Assembly: GCA_038496675.1 (NCBI GenBank)
Contig: CM076671.1
Span: 3,496,869 to 3,560,868, forward strand
Direction: 5' to 3'
Source of the DNA: Rachycentron canadum
Lineage: Eukaryota; Chordata; Actinopteri; Carangiformes; Rachycentridae
DNA: 64,000 bases
The notes beneath the pieces are model-generated. The model was not told where the DNA came from, ran no database searches, and worked only from the letters and a program-made list of their open reading frames with translations. The first letter of the stretch is position 1; every line of letters begins with the position of its first letter. The position numbers were made by a program, and so were the translations under genes. Shown in pieces: positions 12,961 through 24,619 of this stretch.

Positions 12961-12984
12961 AAAAAAAAAAAGAGAGAGAGAGAA
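12961..12984. repeat. poly-A/(GA)n tract
   Basis: Eleven A followed by five to six GA units. On the minus strand it mimics a strong splice acceptor polypyrimidine tract, but the frame behind it has no donor. Confidence 0.9.
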
Positions 12985-13777
12985 AATGTCAACAACTTAA
13001 TATCTTAAAGGAAATAAGTTTCTCTGTGCCAGGTCTGGGTACCAGTCTGTTTCAGGAGGTAGAAGTATGTCAATAACACATTAATTTATCTATTGATCAG
13101 ATCATGGAAAGCATTAAAAGTTGGGATACTTGAGCTGAAATTGCACTTTGCACATTGGTAGTTTTCTTGTTGTCCCAATAACTTGTAAGCACTCAAAACC
13201 TCATAGCAGATACTTTTTTCATATGCACCAGAAGTTTTCAGCACAGGTTTTGCCCCCAGGGCCAAAATCACTCCAGTCAAGTAAAATAAGCAATTTTGCT
13301 GTGGGTTTTGGAGATTAGACTGACTTGAACTTAAGTCTCATTCGCAGCTGCACAGATAGGAAGTGAAAACGGGTTGTTGGTCGTTTTATTCAAACATTCA
13401 TGATTCAGCTGAACTACTTTATCAGATCCTTCCATAATGGCAATGTGGTTCAGAGCTACGGGTGGATTGAAAATAGGTTTCTGTTACAGTTTGCAAACAA
13501 TCTGATAATTTACTTGGCTTCATAGAGAAAAAGAAGAGGGGGAGCAGAGAGTAAGCAAGCAAGAGAGAAACAGAGTTAACAGAACAGAGATGCTGAAAAG
13601 GCATGAGGACAACTGTCAATTCAATGATAATTATGGTGTCAGGAAAGAAAAGTGAAATCAACAGAAAAATAACATTGAGATATGGATTCCTGCCCAGGGT
13701 GAGGTGCTGACAGTATTGCTCCCTGTTATCTGAATCTGTCACAGAGCCTATTCCTCAATTTTAGTTTTCTGGAGAGC

Positions 13778-13821
13778 AAGAAGAAGAAGAAGAAGAAGAG
13801 GAAAAAAAAAAAAAAAAAAAA
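13778..13821. repeat. (AAG)n plus poly-A
   Basis: About seven AAG units followed by about 20 A. Confidence 0.95.
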
Positions 13822-13824
13822 CTT

Positions 13825-15400
13825 CCCTGCACTCAATCTCATCCACTGGCAAAGCCATCACTCACACGGTCATATTTGAATTAGATGTCTAGACATACAG
13901 TTTGCCAAAGGACTACTCTGCTTTGTCGTTGAGGGTTTCCGTGCAGCCCTTATCCTCTATCAAAATGATAGAGTTGCAGAGAGGATCCAAGGCTAGAAAT
14001 GGATGTGGGTGTAAATGGATGCTATCTGGAGGGGTTTCCTGGGAATGAGAGGCTGAAGTCGTGTACAGCCACTTTCTCAGGAAGTGCAAGGGGTAGATGC
14101 GAAAGAATCAATAAAATTTAACTCAGCAACAAACACAATAACTGTGCTGTACTGTACTGTGATGCTGTATGATAAGGGATCAACCCACTTACCTACTTGT
14201 ACAGCAGTATAAATATTAATGATACTGATTCCCAGCATAGGCAATTAATGCTTATAGTAGCTAGTGCCTATTTAAATACCATTTAAAATGGTCTTGTGAG
14301 ACATTAAAAAAAAATGGGAACCATCCAACCTGAGGTCTGGTCATGTCTTGAAATCTCAATGATGACCTTGGGTTTGACACATGATTAGAGTTTCAGTCCT
14401 GCTGTTTGCCCCCTCAGGACCACTTTTGACTTTATGTAGCAGCAGAAATGAGAAGATGTTGTGTGAGACTTTACTGTACTTTATGTGCACTTCTTATGCA
14501 GTAGCAGTAAATAAAAGCATATTTAACCATCGCAATTTCTATACGAAGCAAATGTCGTGTGAAGATGAACTCATCATTAGCATAGCATAGCATTTGAGTA
14601 AAACTCAGTTTGAAATATAGAAGATATCAAATTGTCTTAATTCTGTTTCATCATAGTGCGAGTACTCCAACTCCATTTCTCTGTCCTGTAATGCTGCCAG
14701 TCTTTTTGCAATTTATTTCCTGCTAGTTTGCAAAAACTACGCGTGTCTAAAATGACTAATAAACCAAGAACCAATGTCACTGACCATTGCACATTACCTG
14801 ATGCTTGGTGGGTGTTATGCTATATAAAGACCCAGCTTCAGAATCGGATAAAAACATGTGCAGGGAGCTGATTACCGTCTGCTCTCATGAGGTGAAGTCG
14901 CTTGATGCGCTCACCACACCACAAGAAAACAGTTAACCCCGCCATCAGTGATCCATCGCCCTTTAGTCCCACCCTCTGCACTGATCACTCACCTGCGCTT
15001 GAATTCCACTATACACTGACAAGCCCGCCCACGCTCCTACATCCATTTTCACTCATCTAATCCTGGCGGAAATTGTACCTCTTCTCTGATTAGTCCGTAT
15101 TATTTATGCACTCATCATCCTCTGTCTTTCACCTTTCAGCTGCCAAGGAAATAGGCCAGCTCAAATTTCTCACACAAATGACTACGAGTCTCAGTTTATG
15201 TGCGTGCAAATTTGTGAGCATGAATAGGTGCACTCGTTTATGTGCGTGTGTGTTTGTGTAAGGGTGGCAGTCAATTAAACAAACAGAGACTGTCCTTGGA
15301 TAAGCTTTCTGGGTTTCTCAAGCACCTAGCTTCGATTCAAGGAACACTACAGTTCTGTGTATTCAATTCCCAGCTGTATAACTGGCTCCATCATACATGC
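13825..15400. other. unassigned non-coding DNA
   Basis: Unique AT-rich sequence. A TATATAAAG at 14821-14829 is not accompanied by an initiator, CpG enrichment or a downstream gene. GCATAGCATAGCAT at about 14579-14592 is a short tandem repeat. Confidence 0.5.
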
Positions 15401-15404
15401 TGTG

Positions 15405-15575
15405 CACAGAAAGAGGGAACGAGAGAAAGAGAGAGCAGGGGAGGGAGGTAAAAAAAAAAAAAAGATGGAGAAAGGGAATTGGAGGGGGGAGTGGAAGAGG
15501 CAACATGAGATAGAAACGGAGACCTAGGAAAGGGAGGAGAGAAACGGGATACAGAGAGGATGGAAAAATGAAATT
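15405..15575. repeat. purine-rich tract
   Basis: About 170 bases in which the plus strand is mostly A and G, including a 13-base A run near 15451-15463. It faces a pyrimidine-rich tract immediately downstream. Confidence 0.85.
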
Positions 15576-15587
15576 CACCACACAACA

Positions 15588-15601
15588 GTGCCATCTAGTG
15601 G
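15588..15601 (-). promoter_or_regulatory. candidate CTCF site
   Basis: The minus strand reads CCACTAGATGGCAC, matching every position of the degenerate CTCF core CCASYAGRKGGCRS. It lies exactly where the purine-rich tract gives way to the pyrimidine-rich tract. Occupancy cannot be judged from sequence. A chance match or a repeat-borne copy is possible. Confidence 0.35.
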
Positions 15602-15960
15602 GCTCCTTTTTTCATCCATCCCTACATCCCCCCTTCCTTCTCTCTTTATTTCCATCCCTCTGCCTGCCACACTATCTTACAGTTTGTGTTTCTATCTTTT
15701 TTTTCTCCATACACACACTTATACCTCACACACACCTACATGCACCTCTCTGTGCGGCAGTGATTCAAAACATGCAAATGTGGCTCACAGTAGAGAAGTA
15801 GCAAGCCAGTCTGTGCCGTCCTCTTGCCCTTGTTTACCTCTGTTTTTCTGTCCCCTCACATTGCTTTTTTTTTTTTTTTTAACCTCGCTCTTTTTCTTAC
15901 CCCTAACACATTCCTCACCTCTCCCTCACCCTCCCTTCATCTCTCCCTCTCCAGAGCGCC
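15602..15960. repeat. pyrimidine-rich tract
   Basis: About 350 bases dominated by C and T on the plus strand, including a T run at about 15865-15880. Frames of up to 132 codons here are composition artefacts. Confidence 0.85.
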
Positions 15961-16125
15961 ACCACCCAGACTGTAAACAGCGGTGATGGATTACTAATTG
16001 TCCTGCTCTAGATGCAGTGGGGTGGAGACAGCTGCGGGTGGGTGGATTGGGACGTGGTGGTGATGTGTGTGTATGTCTGTGCATATGTGTGAGCTGATAA
16101 CAGGGTTTATTAAAAAGAAAAAAAC

Positions 16126-16141
16126 AAAAAAAAAAAAAAAA
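16126..16141. repeat. poly-A run
   Basis: About 15 A bases after an A-rich lead; another A/AAC-rich run lies at 16590-16622. Confidence 0.9.
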
Positions 16142-17014
16142 CCTTCAACACACACACATACTACAGTGTAACGTTTTACATGTCTTACATGCTATGGCTA
16201 CAGCAATGATAAAAAGCTGTCTGACAGGACATTTGACCTTCACATGAAGCATATGTCCTTGATTGAGCCTTTGCAGTTTGATACCTTGCCCATTAGTTTG
16301 GCTTTGATAGTTGTAATTAGGCCCCTGGGGGATCTGCTCTGATCTTAAAGCAATAAGCCCCATCCTGCAACATATTAGAAAGGCAAAGCTTTACTGCAAA
16401 GGTATTTTGCTCAAGTGGAGGTTTTTCTAAGATATGAAAAGGACTTTAACCCTCTTCAACATATGCTGTCAACTGAGCTTATTCTTTCAGTCAATATCAA
16501 GTGTTATCCATCAATGACTCAGTAGAATCTACTCTCTCTTACTGAAGAGTGAAGACACCATCACATTTGAAATAAAAAAATGCACAGTGAAAAAAAAACA
16601 ACAACAAAAAAAAAAAAAAAAACATGAACATTGTCAGAAATGGGAGAACCTCACAGTTCAGACACGATTCAAAGCTTTTCTCTGTCATCAATGATTCAGA
16701 GTTCTTTCATGTTTTGCAGGACATATGAATGCATAGAATCAATACTACGCTTGGTTTACAAGGGTTTTTGATAAAAGGTAACAAACACAGAATTAGTGGC
16801 CACACTGGTGGTTGCATTGATTTCCACAGTGGCAATTCCAATGTCATGCTCAGGGTGAATTGTCTGGAGGATTGCCATGCTGCATGAATATAAAAGCAAA
16901 CCAACAAAGACGGGCCAGATTCTGCATAAAAATCAGTAGCCTGGCTTCCCTGTTAAACAGTTAATTTACTAACTTTTTAAAATGTCTCTCCGATGCTTAA
17001 TTGACAATGTTGTA

Positions 17015-17130
17015 TCTGTGTAAAGTTAAAAAGCTAAGCTAAATATGAAACTATATCCAGGAGGAGGTTATCTTAGCATTTAAACTGGAAACCGCTAGGA
17101 TGGCTCTGTCCGAAGGTAAAGGCAATTTTA
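17015..17130 (+). repeat. percomorph dispersed repeat fragment ('GGCTCTGTCCAAAGGTAA' type)
   Basis: Phrases in order: AAGCTAAGCTAAATATGAA, ACTATATCCAGGAGG, TTATCTTAGCATTTAAACTG, GAAACCGCTAGGATGGCTCT and GTCCGAAGGTAAAGGCAA. These align with the middle of a widespread percomorph repeat whose consensus reads '..AAATATGAAGCTA..TTAGCTTAGCATAAAGACTGGAAAC..CTAGCCTGGCTCTGTCCAAAGGTAA..'. Both ends are lost and no coding part is visible. Confidence 0.65.
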
Positions 17131-18213
17131 CATGTTGTAGCGGGGTTATTATGAGGTTATGTGTTTGGTTATTTTCTCAGCTAGACATCAATTGCCTAAC
17201 ACCAGGAGTCAAAGAGGCCTTGGCCTGTCTCTCTTTCCACCTTAGAGGAAGTGTTACATAAAATACAGAAGAGCCCTTTAACTTGACCTAAAGCTTAACT
17301 TGTTTTAGTATCTTCACCTTCCTCATATTTAAATGACTGTAGCTCCTATCAAATGAGCAACACGGGAAAGTCTGTCAGACTTTTTAGTTTCAAGTTTGGT
17401 CGAGATTTTCCATCTTCACGGGTTGACACAGCACATGTAATTATTAAAGTAGTAAAACTGTGCTTGAGCGAGCACACACTCACCCACAGACATCCCCGTA
17501 TCTTCGTCTCCACCCTCCAGCTCATCCTCCCCTCTGCTGACCTGCTTCCTTCCTTCCTTCCTTTCTCGATCTCAGTGGTCACATCAACCATCAATTAAAC
17601 CGACACCAGCCAATGGAGATGTTATCTGTGCCGCTTTGGCTTGTGGTGTAGGGGAGAACAAGTCGATTGCCCTAATGAATTATATATGCATTATTGATAA
17701 GCTCTCCTTTTGCCCATCTTCTATAAATATATATTTATATAACCTGTCACTGTGTCTAATCGTCACCGGCTGGCCCTGTGTCCTCAAGCTTCTGGCAGAG
17801 AGGGTGGCCCCAGAGTGGTGCCAAGTGTGTTTATGTGCAGGTTTGCTGCTTGTATCATGAGGGAGGGATTGTGCTTGCATCCAGACTTAAAATCTGGTCA
17901 TTGGACATTACAGTTTCTTGTGCAAACATCTTAAGTAGAGAAGACGAAACTGCTCCTCGTCTCCCCGGTGCTACAAAGATGGCATGGATACGTGGATGAT
18001 AGATTGACTGAATGATTGATTTTGCTTGCTAAGAACAGCTCCCATCTTCTTCTGGCAGCTATAGAGCAACACCACTGCTCAACAAATGTCATTCATAATT
18101 AAATTAGATGAGTTCGGCTTCAGGAGTTCAGGATGCAGCCCAGCAGGCCAGATCTCCTTGACTTCTTTGCAGCTATGACGATTGATTTGATCTATCGACA
18201 CCACGCCCTCGCC

Positions 18214-18237
18214 AAAAAAAAAAAAAAAAAAAAAAAA
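18214..18237. repeat. poly-A run
   Basis: About 24 consecutive A. Confidence 0.95.
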
Positions 18238-18519
18238 TTCCTCTGGGTTTCAGCCGATGGTGAATAATTTAAATGCAGGCTTTGGCAGCTTCAACCAGTT
18301 GTCCTTTTGGGGTGGCTCAGTGGAGCACAATCAACACTTATTTGTGTCTTTCTAATCTGAGCAAAACCAGTCTCCTCATTAGCGCCTCTGGCCGACGCCA
18401 CATCGGAGCTAATTCACAGGCTCTTTCATCAATAGTTTTTCGGAGTGCAGGCATACAGAACAGTTTTCAAGTACAGTGCAGTACAGTAAGTAGTGCATAA
18501 GCTGAGGATGTATACATTG

Positions 18520-18538
18520 CACACACACACACACACAG
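18520..18538. repeat. (CA)n microsatellite
   Basis: About nine CA units. Confidence 0.9.
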
Positions 18539-19608
18539 ACGGCTCTGTCTCAGATGCATGCACACAGGAACAGGATTACGATTCTTGATCCAGGGAGATA
18601 GCAAATGCACACTTTCTGTGCTGGACAAATAAACTTGACTCAGAGCATTTGCTCTAGCAATTGTCCTCAGAGTTCTTACAGGACAAAGTGTGCAGTGCAG
18701 TGACAGTTATAGTGTGTGCATTTGCAGTTGTGCACGGATTTTAATGTGTGTGTGGACATGACCGGTTGCTGGTGAGAATACATGTTACCTGTCAAAGCAA
18801 AAATATGTGGAAATCTAGACAACAAGTAATGTTGCTCTGTTCATTTGGATGACAGTGAGCCGTGATAAAGTCTCTATTGTTCACTGTTTACCAGCAGTCC
18901 AAGCTGAGACAAAATGATATGTCACCAATAATGTGGTTTGCACTCTGATTGGAGCATCATGGTGACAAGTTTGTTGCTGACTGTTGCACTCAACAGCAGA
19001 ACTCTCTTTTTCTCAGTCTTCTGATCTTAGTAATCACGGAAAAAAGAATGCCAATGCTGTCAAGTGGCATTTCGTTCTGTACATCTGACAGACAGAATAG
19101 GAGCTTCACATTTAAGTAGCTCCAAAGTACAGTAGGCTGCCTTTCAAAAGGTTGGAATAGCTGTAATTGTCATCATTTCCACACTGAAGCCCCTTTCATT
19201 TCCCCTCATGGCCCAGGAAATTTAACGTGACATTCTGAGATGCATCAAGCCCCTTTTAGACCCTGGGTTTCCATCTGCTACCCTTTACTTTGTCTGTCTA
19301 TCCCTCTGTCATAATGTGGCCCTGAGAAAAAAAATACCCTCCGCACTTCGCTGGCAGGCTTTTGCAAAAAGCAGCTGCAATTACATTGCAAGTTGTGGAA
19401 GCAAGGGGAGAGGGAAAGAGAAGAAGGGTGTGAGGATATCAGGGTGTGATTGGTCATGCCTTACCCTCCCAGCTGAACCTCAAAGAGACGTAGAGATGAG
19501 AGGAATGGGATCGGTCATTTCGTTCCTTGATAGAAGAATAGAGCCCTCTCAGGATCCATAGCTTTGAACCCTCTCACGTGGCACCAATAGACAAACAGAC
19601 CTTAAGAG

Positions 19609-19637
19609 ACACACACACACACACACACACACACACA
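19609..19637. repeat. (AC)n microsatellite
   Basis: About 14 AC units. Confidence 0.95.
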
Positions 19638-20077
19638 GCCTCTTTAGTTTGGTCACTACACCCTGTGGGCCAAATGATGACTCAGTGCTTTAATCGTATT
19701 TGCAGGGGATTGATGCCCAGAGAGGAGTTTCCTTGCTGTAGACTGGGGGATACCAGGAAAGAGAGAGTGGCTGCGATAGTGACAGAAGGAGAGAAAGAAA
19801 GAATAGAAAAAAAAATGAGAGCCATCAGAAAAAGGTGCAGCTATTGAACCACAACGACTGTTTCGCTGCAAACTCATTATTGTTCTCATCGGTGAAAAGA
19901 GACGGCCTTATTATTCTCCTGTGCATAACAGGAACTCATAACGGGAGATTGCTTGCAGCATTTATGGAGTAGGGATAATGCTTAGGTGCTTCTTGTCCTT
20001 ACCTTTGGCACAGTCTTTTCTCACATAATCCAATCATTTAAGTATTCCTGAGCTTATTTTACTTGTTAGTACTTCTC

Positions 20078-20175
20078 ATTCTTCTGGTGGGGAGGAGGGA
20101 GGAGGTTAACGATTGGGGGGGATTTGGGGGTAAGGGGTAGCGGTGCGGGGAGGGAGATTTAACTAGTGGGGGGAA
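20078..20175 (+). other. G-rich block with quadruplex-forming motif
   Basis: Runs of 7, 5, 4 and 4 G (about 20115-20150) separated by ATTT, TAA and a nine-base spacer. The seven-G run can itself supply two G-tracts, giving four G3 tracts with loops of 1, 4 and 3 bases. Flanked by GGAGGAGGGAGG and a later six-G run. Structure in vivo is unknown. Confidence 0.6.
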
Positions 20176-20179
20176 AAAA

Positions 20180-22850
20180 AATCTAATTGCACTTGGGTTT
20201 CTGCATTGGTATATTTTCATTTTCATTCTCTAGTTCTGTTTCTAATCTGACAATTTGGCATGAATTAATAGCTGTGCTGTCATCGAAAGTACTAAACCCT
20301 GTGCACTTAACGCTTCAGCGCAGTTTAATTTCTGACATTCTTTTATAAATGTAGCCATTACATGCACTAGTTATACGTCTTTCCCAATATAATCTGTTAG
20401 ATTACCTGTTTAAGTTTTAAACCAAAAAACAGCCACCAGAAAGCCTCAATTATTACTTTTCACACAAATGTAAATTTACTGCACTAAACCCAAATTGGGG
20501 GGATTATATACAAACAGAGATAAAGTTGCTGTGAAGAACCTCAAAGCTCTTTATACTGGGTCATTATTACAGTTAAAAGCTCTGCCTGCAGTTGTGAACA
20601 TGATCACATGTGGTGGTTTGGGTAGGTGAGATTGCAATTTTCAACATTCTTTTCAAATAGTATTTTGCAGCTTTGCAGGAAGAAAGACTTGGACGGTGAA
20701 GACAAACTCACTGGTTTCTCGAATGTACATCAAGCTACTGCCACTTCCTGGAGCTTTTCTAGTGGACCCTTCTAGACCATCTCTCACGCAGTTGATCAGA
20801 CATTCCTGATTGAGGTTAACGTTGCATTTGAAACGACATGTCATTTGATGAGAAGTTCAGTTTTAAATATTCTGTTATACCCATTTTTTGTTCCTTTTTC
20901 TTTGTTGAATGGTTTGTAATAATGTACACATTGCATCTTATGTGGTAATACTTAGCATCTGAAGATGTTTGGTGTCCCCAATGCTCAATATGATTATAAT
21001 TTCAAAAGGAACTCTCAGAATTGATGATGAAGAGGTACTTGCACTTACCTCCAGTCTCCAGCCCTCTAGTTTATATGGGTTTCTAAAATACACAAAAGTC
21101 TCACTGAAAATACATAACAGAAGAAGACTCAAAGTGCCGAACAGAAGAAATCAAAAAGACTGCACCAAAAATCACCAAGTTATTCATGATTACATGACTA
21201 ATTCAGTGTTTCTGAACTAAAAATGACCCCATACCACTGGCCAGTTTGAGTCCGTATTGAAAAGCCATCTGTTCGAACAAGGATTGACAAAAGGTCCTTG
21301 TGCAATCCCTCATAGACGCACCCTGTGTTACTGAACTTCCAGGCTGGTGCGGGTTAATATTTATTGTTAAGGTTTCAGGTCAGTAACGTGTGATGAAAGC
21401 ATGACTTCCATCATGTACCTGATTACATTCATACGTTAGATAACTAATCCAACTAAATGCAGTGCTCTTGTTGAAATACACAAAAATGAACCTTTTACGT
21501 AGCACACGCTGACCTAACTGTCAAGATGTCCTTGCACGTTAATTTGCTCTTTACATCATGTCAGGCCCCACGTGCTAAAAAACACCGAAACCTTACATTT
21601 ACCCCACGGCTTAAATTTGTACTTTTGAAGTTTCTGCTCCTTCTCGGAAATGAAGAGAAATGCAATCACAGGGTTTTCTGAATGGTTCCTGGCAAGAAAA
21701 TGCTCCTTGGTAATTACAGTAATGACGCTGGGAGAACTCCTTGACACGGTTGCCGATTAGAGATTCTCAGAATGTTGCTTTTTATACCGTGACTGTAAAA
21801 GGCATTGTGTACCTTAAGTGCACACTGAGGCTATATCGTCACTAATATATTATAGCTATTATAGGAAAATATGATGCGGAGACCCATGTTAGCTTCCTGA
21901 CTGGGCATGCTTCCCTGATTGATCACACTCTTATCACATGACCCTTTTCCAAGAGAAAACAAACTGCATATGCCTTGAATACTGGTGGAAAACGCAACAT
22001 GGATAATAAATTACAAGCTTTGCTGACCTTGTTGTTTTTGCTCATAGAACTTGAGCACATCTTAACCAGTGGGGTGATTTATATAGCCAATACTTTGAGC
22101 TGTGTAAAGAAATTTTAAGTTTTGTCTTTAAATAATTAGCTGCAAAGTTTGAAAAGCTGTTTTGCCTTTTTTTTTTTTTTTTTAATGTGTCTCTGCAGTC
22201 TCAACCAACTGAAAGACTTCCAAGACTTATGACTTTAGACTGTCTGTATCTGCATCTGATGATAGGCTGCTGAGGTTGTGTGTAATCTCATATTTTTCAA
22301 AAAGATAATGGAAAACCAAAGCATGCACAGCTCCAGCACAAGCTATTGACTAAGTATTTGCCATGCGAGGAAAATGAATGTGGTGAGTTTATCTATATTT
22401 TCCACTTCCACACACTGCTGCGGTTGAATTGGTGCGAGCCATTGCCATTAATACTGTGAGAACCATTTGGAGTGTTCACTCAAGTTAGGAAGCAGTCTGA
22501 AGGTTCCTCTGTCAGCAGCAGGACTGCTGTCACAAATACTTTCTGCTCCGTGTAAATATGGAAGGTGTTTTGAGATGTTTAATTTTTAAGGGATGGGGAT
22601 ATTTTTTAATCGTTCATTTGTTTATCGGTTTATTTTTCAGGAGTTTGCTCACCACAGTAGCAGAACAAGGGAGAGAAGTAAACCTTCTGAAAAAAAAAAT
22701 AATAATAATCAACCGAGCTGTGCAATAAAAGCATAATGAGCACAAGGCTTTCACAGCACTATTATCAGCCAGAGCGAAGAGATGAGGACCCTCGCACAAT
22801 TACAAGTCCCACATTTATCTTGTCGAAGCAGATTCTGCAGGGGAAGGAGA
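20180..22850. other. unassigned non-coding DNA
   Basis: AT-rich unique sequence with a T run at 22167-22183. A minus-strand segment at 20712-20805 has splice-like ends but no recognisable protein. No gene or repeat family assigned. Confidence 0.5.
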
Positions 22851-22852
22851 AG

Positions 22853-22854
<2 letters not shown>

Positions 22855-22906
<52 letters not shown>

Positions 22907-22916
22907 GGGGGGGGGG
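22855..22916 (+). repeat. (TG)n microsatellite ending in a G run
   Basis: About 25 TG units run into about 13 G, followed by TCGGGGGG. The G-rich end could form a quadruplex. Confidence 0.97.
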
Positions 22917-22919
22917 TCG

Positions 22920-24470
22920 GGGGGTTGTGGAGTTCGTGGCCAGGCCTATAAAAAAAAAAAAATCTAAAAAGCTCAATAAACTAACAATCTCTGATGGTTC
23001 AATATTCCATGGAATCCCACAAACTCACCATAACATTTTCATCTGATTCCTATAATGTCATATTGGTATGTCATTGTCTCAGAATGGGCATGGTGTAGAT
23101 CAGGCCTTGTTAACCATTATAAAGTACTGAAATGCCATGTAACTATGATGGATTGGGTCATATGGCATTTATTATAGCTGCAGCATCTGTGTTAAAGGGT
23201 AAACCCACACTGAATCACGCATGACAGAAAACTGCTGCTGTCTGATTGTGCCACTGCGGGACACATCATGTCTGTGGGATATTTTTATGAGCCTGTTTTC
23301 TCACAAAATATCACTGCTTGTTAAAGCAGCTCCAAGGTATTAAAGGTATGTCCTGTAGGACTTTTATTCTTGAGGCTTAATGAATGGGTTAAAAGCATTT
23401 GAATTTGAAATCTACATGATTTACGCTTGCTGGCAAGCAGTCGTCTACTTTTCTTGCCTTTGTTGGCACATTGCTTCATTTCCGATTAACGTGGAACCAT
23501 AAGCAGCGCTCTGTATGACTTCACCCAGGGACACACATTGCTCAGTAGCGCTACAAGTGAGTAAAGATTTGACAAGGTATCTTTAAATCTGAAAAGGCTG
23601 AAAGTCAAAAAGTCTAAGATGTCTTCAATGTATTCATTTTTAGTCAATTAGTCTTCTACTTAAAAGGGCTAACAAACAGCCCAATCACTTGACTCACTGT
23701 GGATTTACTACCAAGAGTGCCACACACAGACATATTAGTTCTTGTATCCAATACAGTCCCATGATGCTCGGTGAAACCAATGTGTGTCAATTCCCAGGGA
23801 GGACTGTCAGGGCTTTCCTTCCAACCAAACTGTACAGCAGCAGATTTCACTGATTAACACTTTCAAAGATAGAGGAGGGAACCAGTTTATAGAACCAGGA
23901 AGAAATCAACGCTTGTATGTTTGGTGTTTAACTAACCGAATAGAAGTAGAGTTTCATTTTTTTTTTTTTTTTTTTTTTTTCTGCCGTGATAGCAGCCTCT
24001 CACATGTACCTCATTTACTTGTTTATGAAAATGAGATATTTGAAAGAGATGAGCATTTCAAAGGTCGCTGCCCTCTTTAAAATATGGGTGGGCTGTAGTG
24101 AGTATGTTCATTGGTTAGTGGCTTCTCTTCAGCGTCCTTACAGCTTCTTAGACAGCAAGGGACTAAACACTTTGTGTTTCGGGTGGGTTGGATTGCCAGT
24201 GTTGCTTTAAGCCTTCCTCCCACACTGCTTCTTATAAATCTTCTGTTCAGGTGGGAATTAGCAACAGTAGTGTAGTGGGCTTTGTATACCATCTAATCAC
24301 AGGCCGTGCAATACCCACACTATGATGCAGTACAACAAAAGTAAAATATCTGTTCTGTCTTCTCTTCTTCTGACTTGGTGATGGAGATTTTTGAAGAACT
24401 TAAACTTGCTGACTTCATCATTTAGCTTTCCGATGCCAACTTTGAGCTCTTTCGTCTTGTCACAGGTGAC
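22920..24470. other. unassigned non-coding DNA
   Basis: Includes a 24-base T run at 23957-23980. One plus-strand stretch ending at GTGAGT (donor at 23556) is open for about 18 codons, too short to call. Nothing else recognised. Confidence 0.5.
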
Positions 24471-24479
24471 AGATTGTTG

Positions 24480-24610
24480 TGTGCACTCCATGCCTGATGT
24501 CGTTTGTAGACTGATTCATTGCAGCCCCTGTACTGGCTCGTCACTTTGTGTGTCATCCGCAAACTTGAAGCTGCACAACGTTGCATGCATGTGGTCGCAT
24601 TGCTTCACAA
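24480..24610 (-). mobile_element. short non-LTR reverse transcriptase relic
   Basis: Read on the minus strand, one frame gives ATLCSFKFADDTQSDEP before a stop. The F-A-D-D-T motif preceded by hydrophobic/basic residues is the hallmark of the catalytic aspartates in fish non-LTR reverse transcriptases, and the plus-strand phrase TGTCATCCGCAAACTTGA is the familiar reverse complement of that region. Only this short piece is recognisable and flanking frames are broken. It could be coincidence, but the nucleotide phrase matches over about 18 bases. Confidence 0.45.
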
Positions 24611-24619
24611 AGGAAAAAT

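Larger units (their letters stand above)
17135..20080. other. unassigned DNA, partly with conserved-element character
   Basis: Holds poly-A at 18214-18237, CA arrays at 18520-18538 and 19609-19637, and unique AT-rich blocks. 17640-17770 contains several TAAT cores and an 18-base AT palindrome (17722-17739). A plus frame at 18273-18500 ends near a GTAAGT but matches nothing known. No gene is called. Confidence 0.5.

Noticed and set aside
14821..14829. TATATAAAG as a core promoter
   Set aside because: No initiator, CpG enrichment or downstream gene; TATA-like words are frequent in AT-rich DNA.
18435..18487. Plus-strand open segment before GTAAGT
   Set aside because: Short, with alternative acceptors giving different frames and no family resemblance.
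20712..20805. Minus-strand 94-base open segment ending at GTGAGT
   Set aside because: Poor polypyrimidine tract and no recognisable protein. Segments like this are expected by chance in 64 kb.
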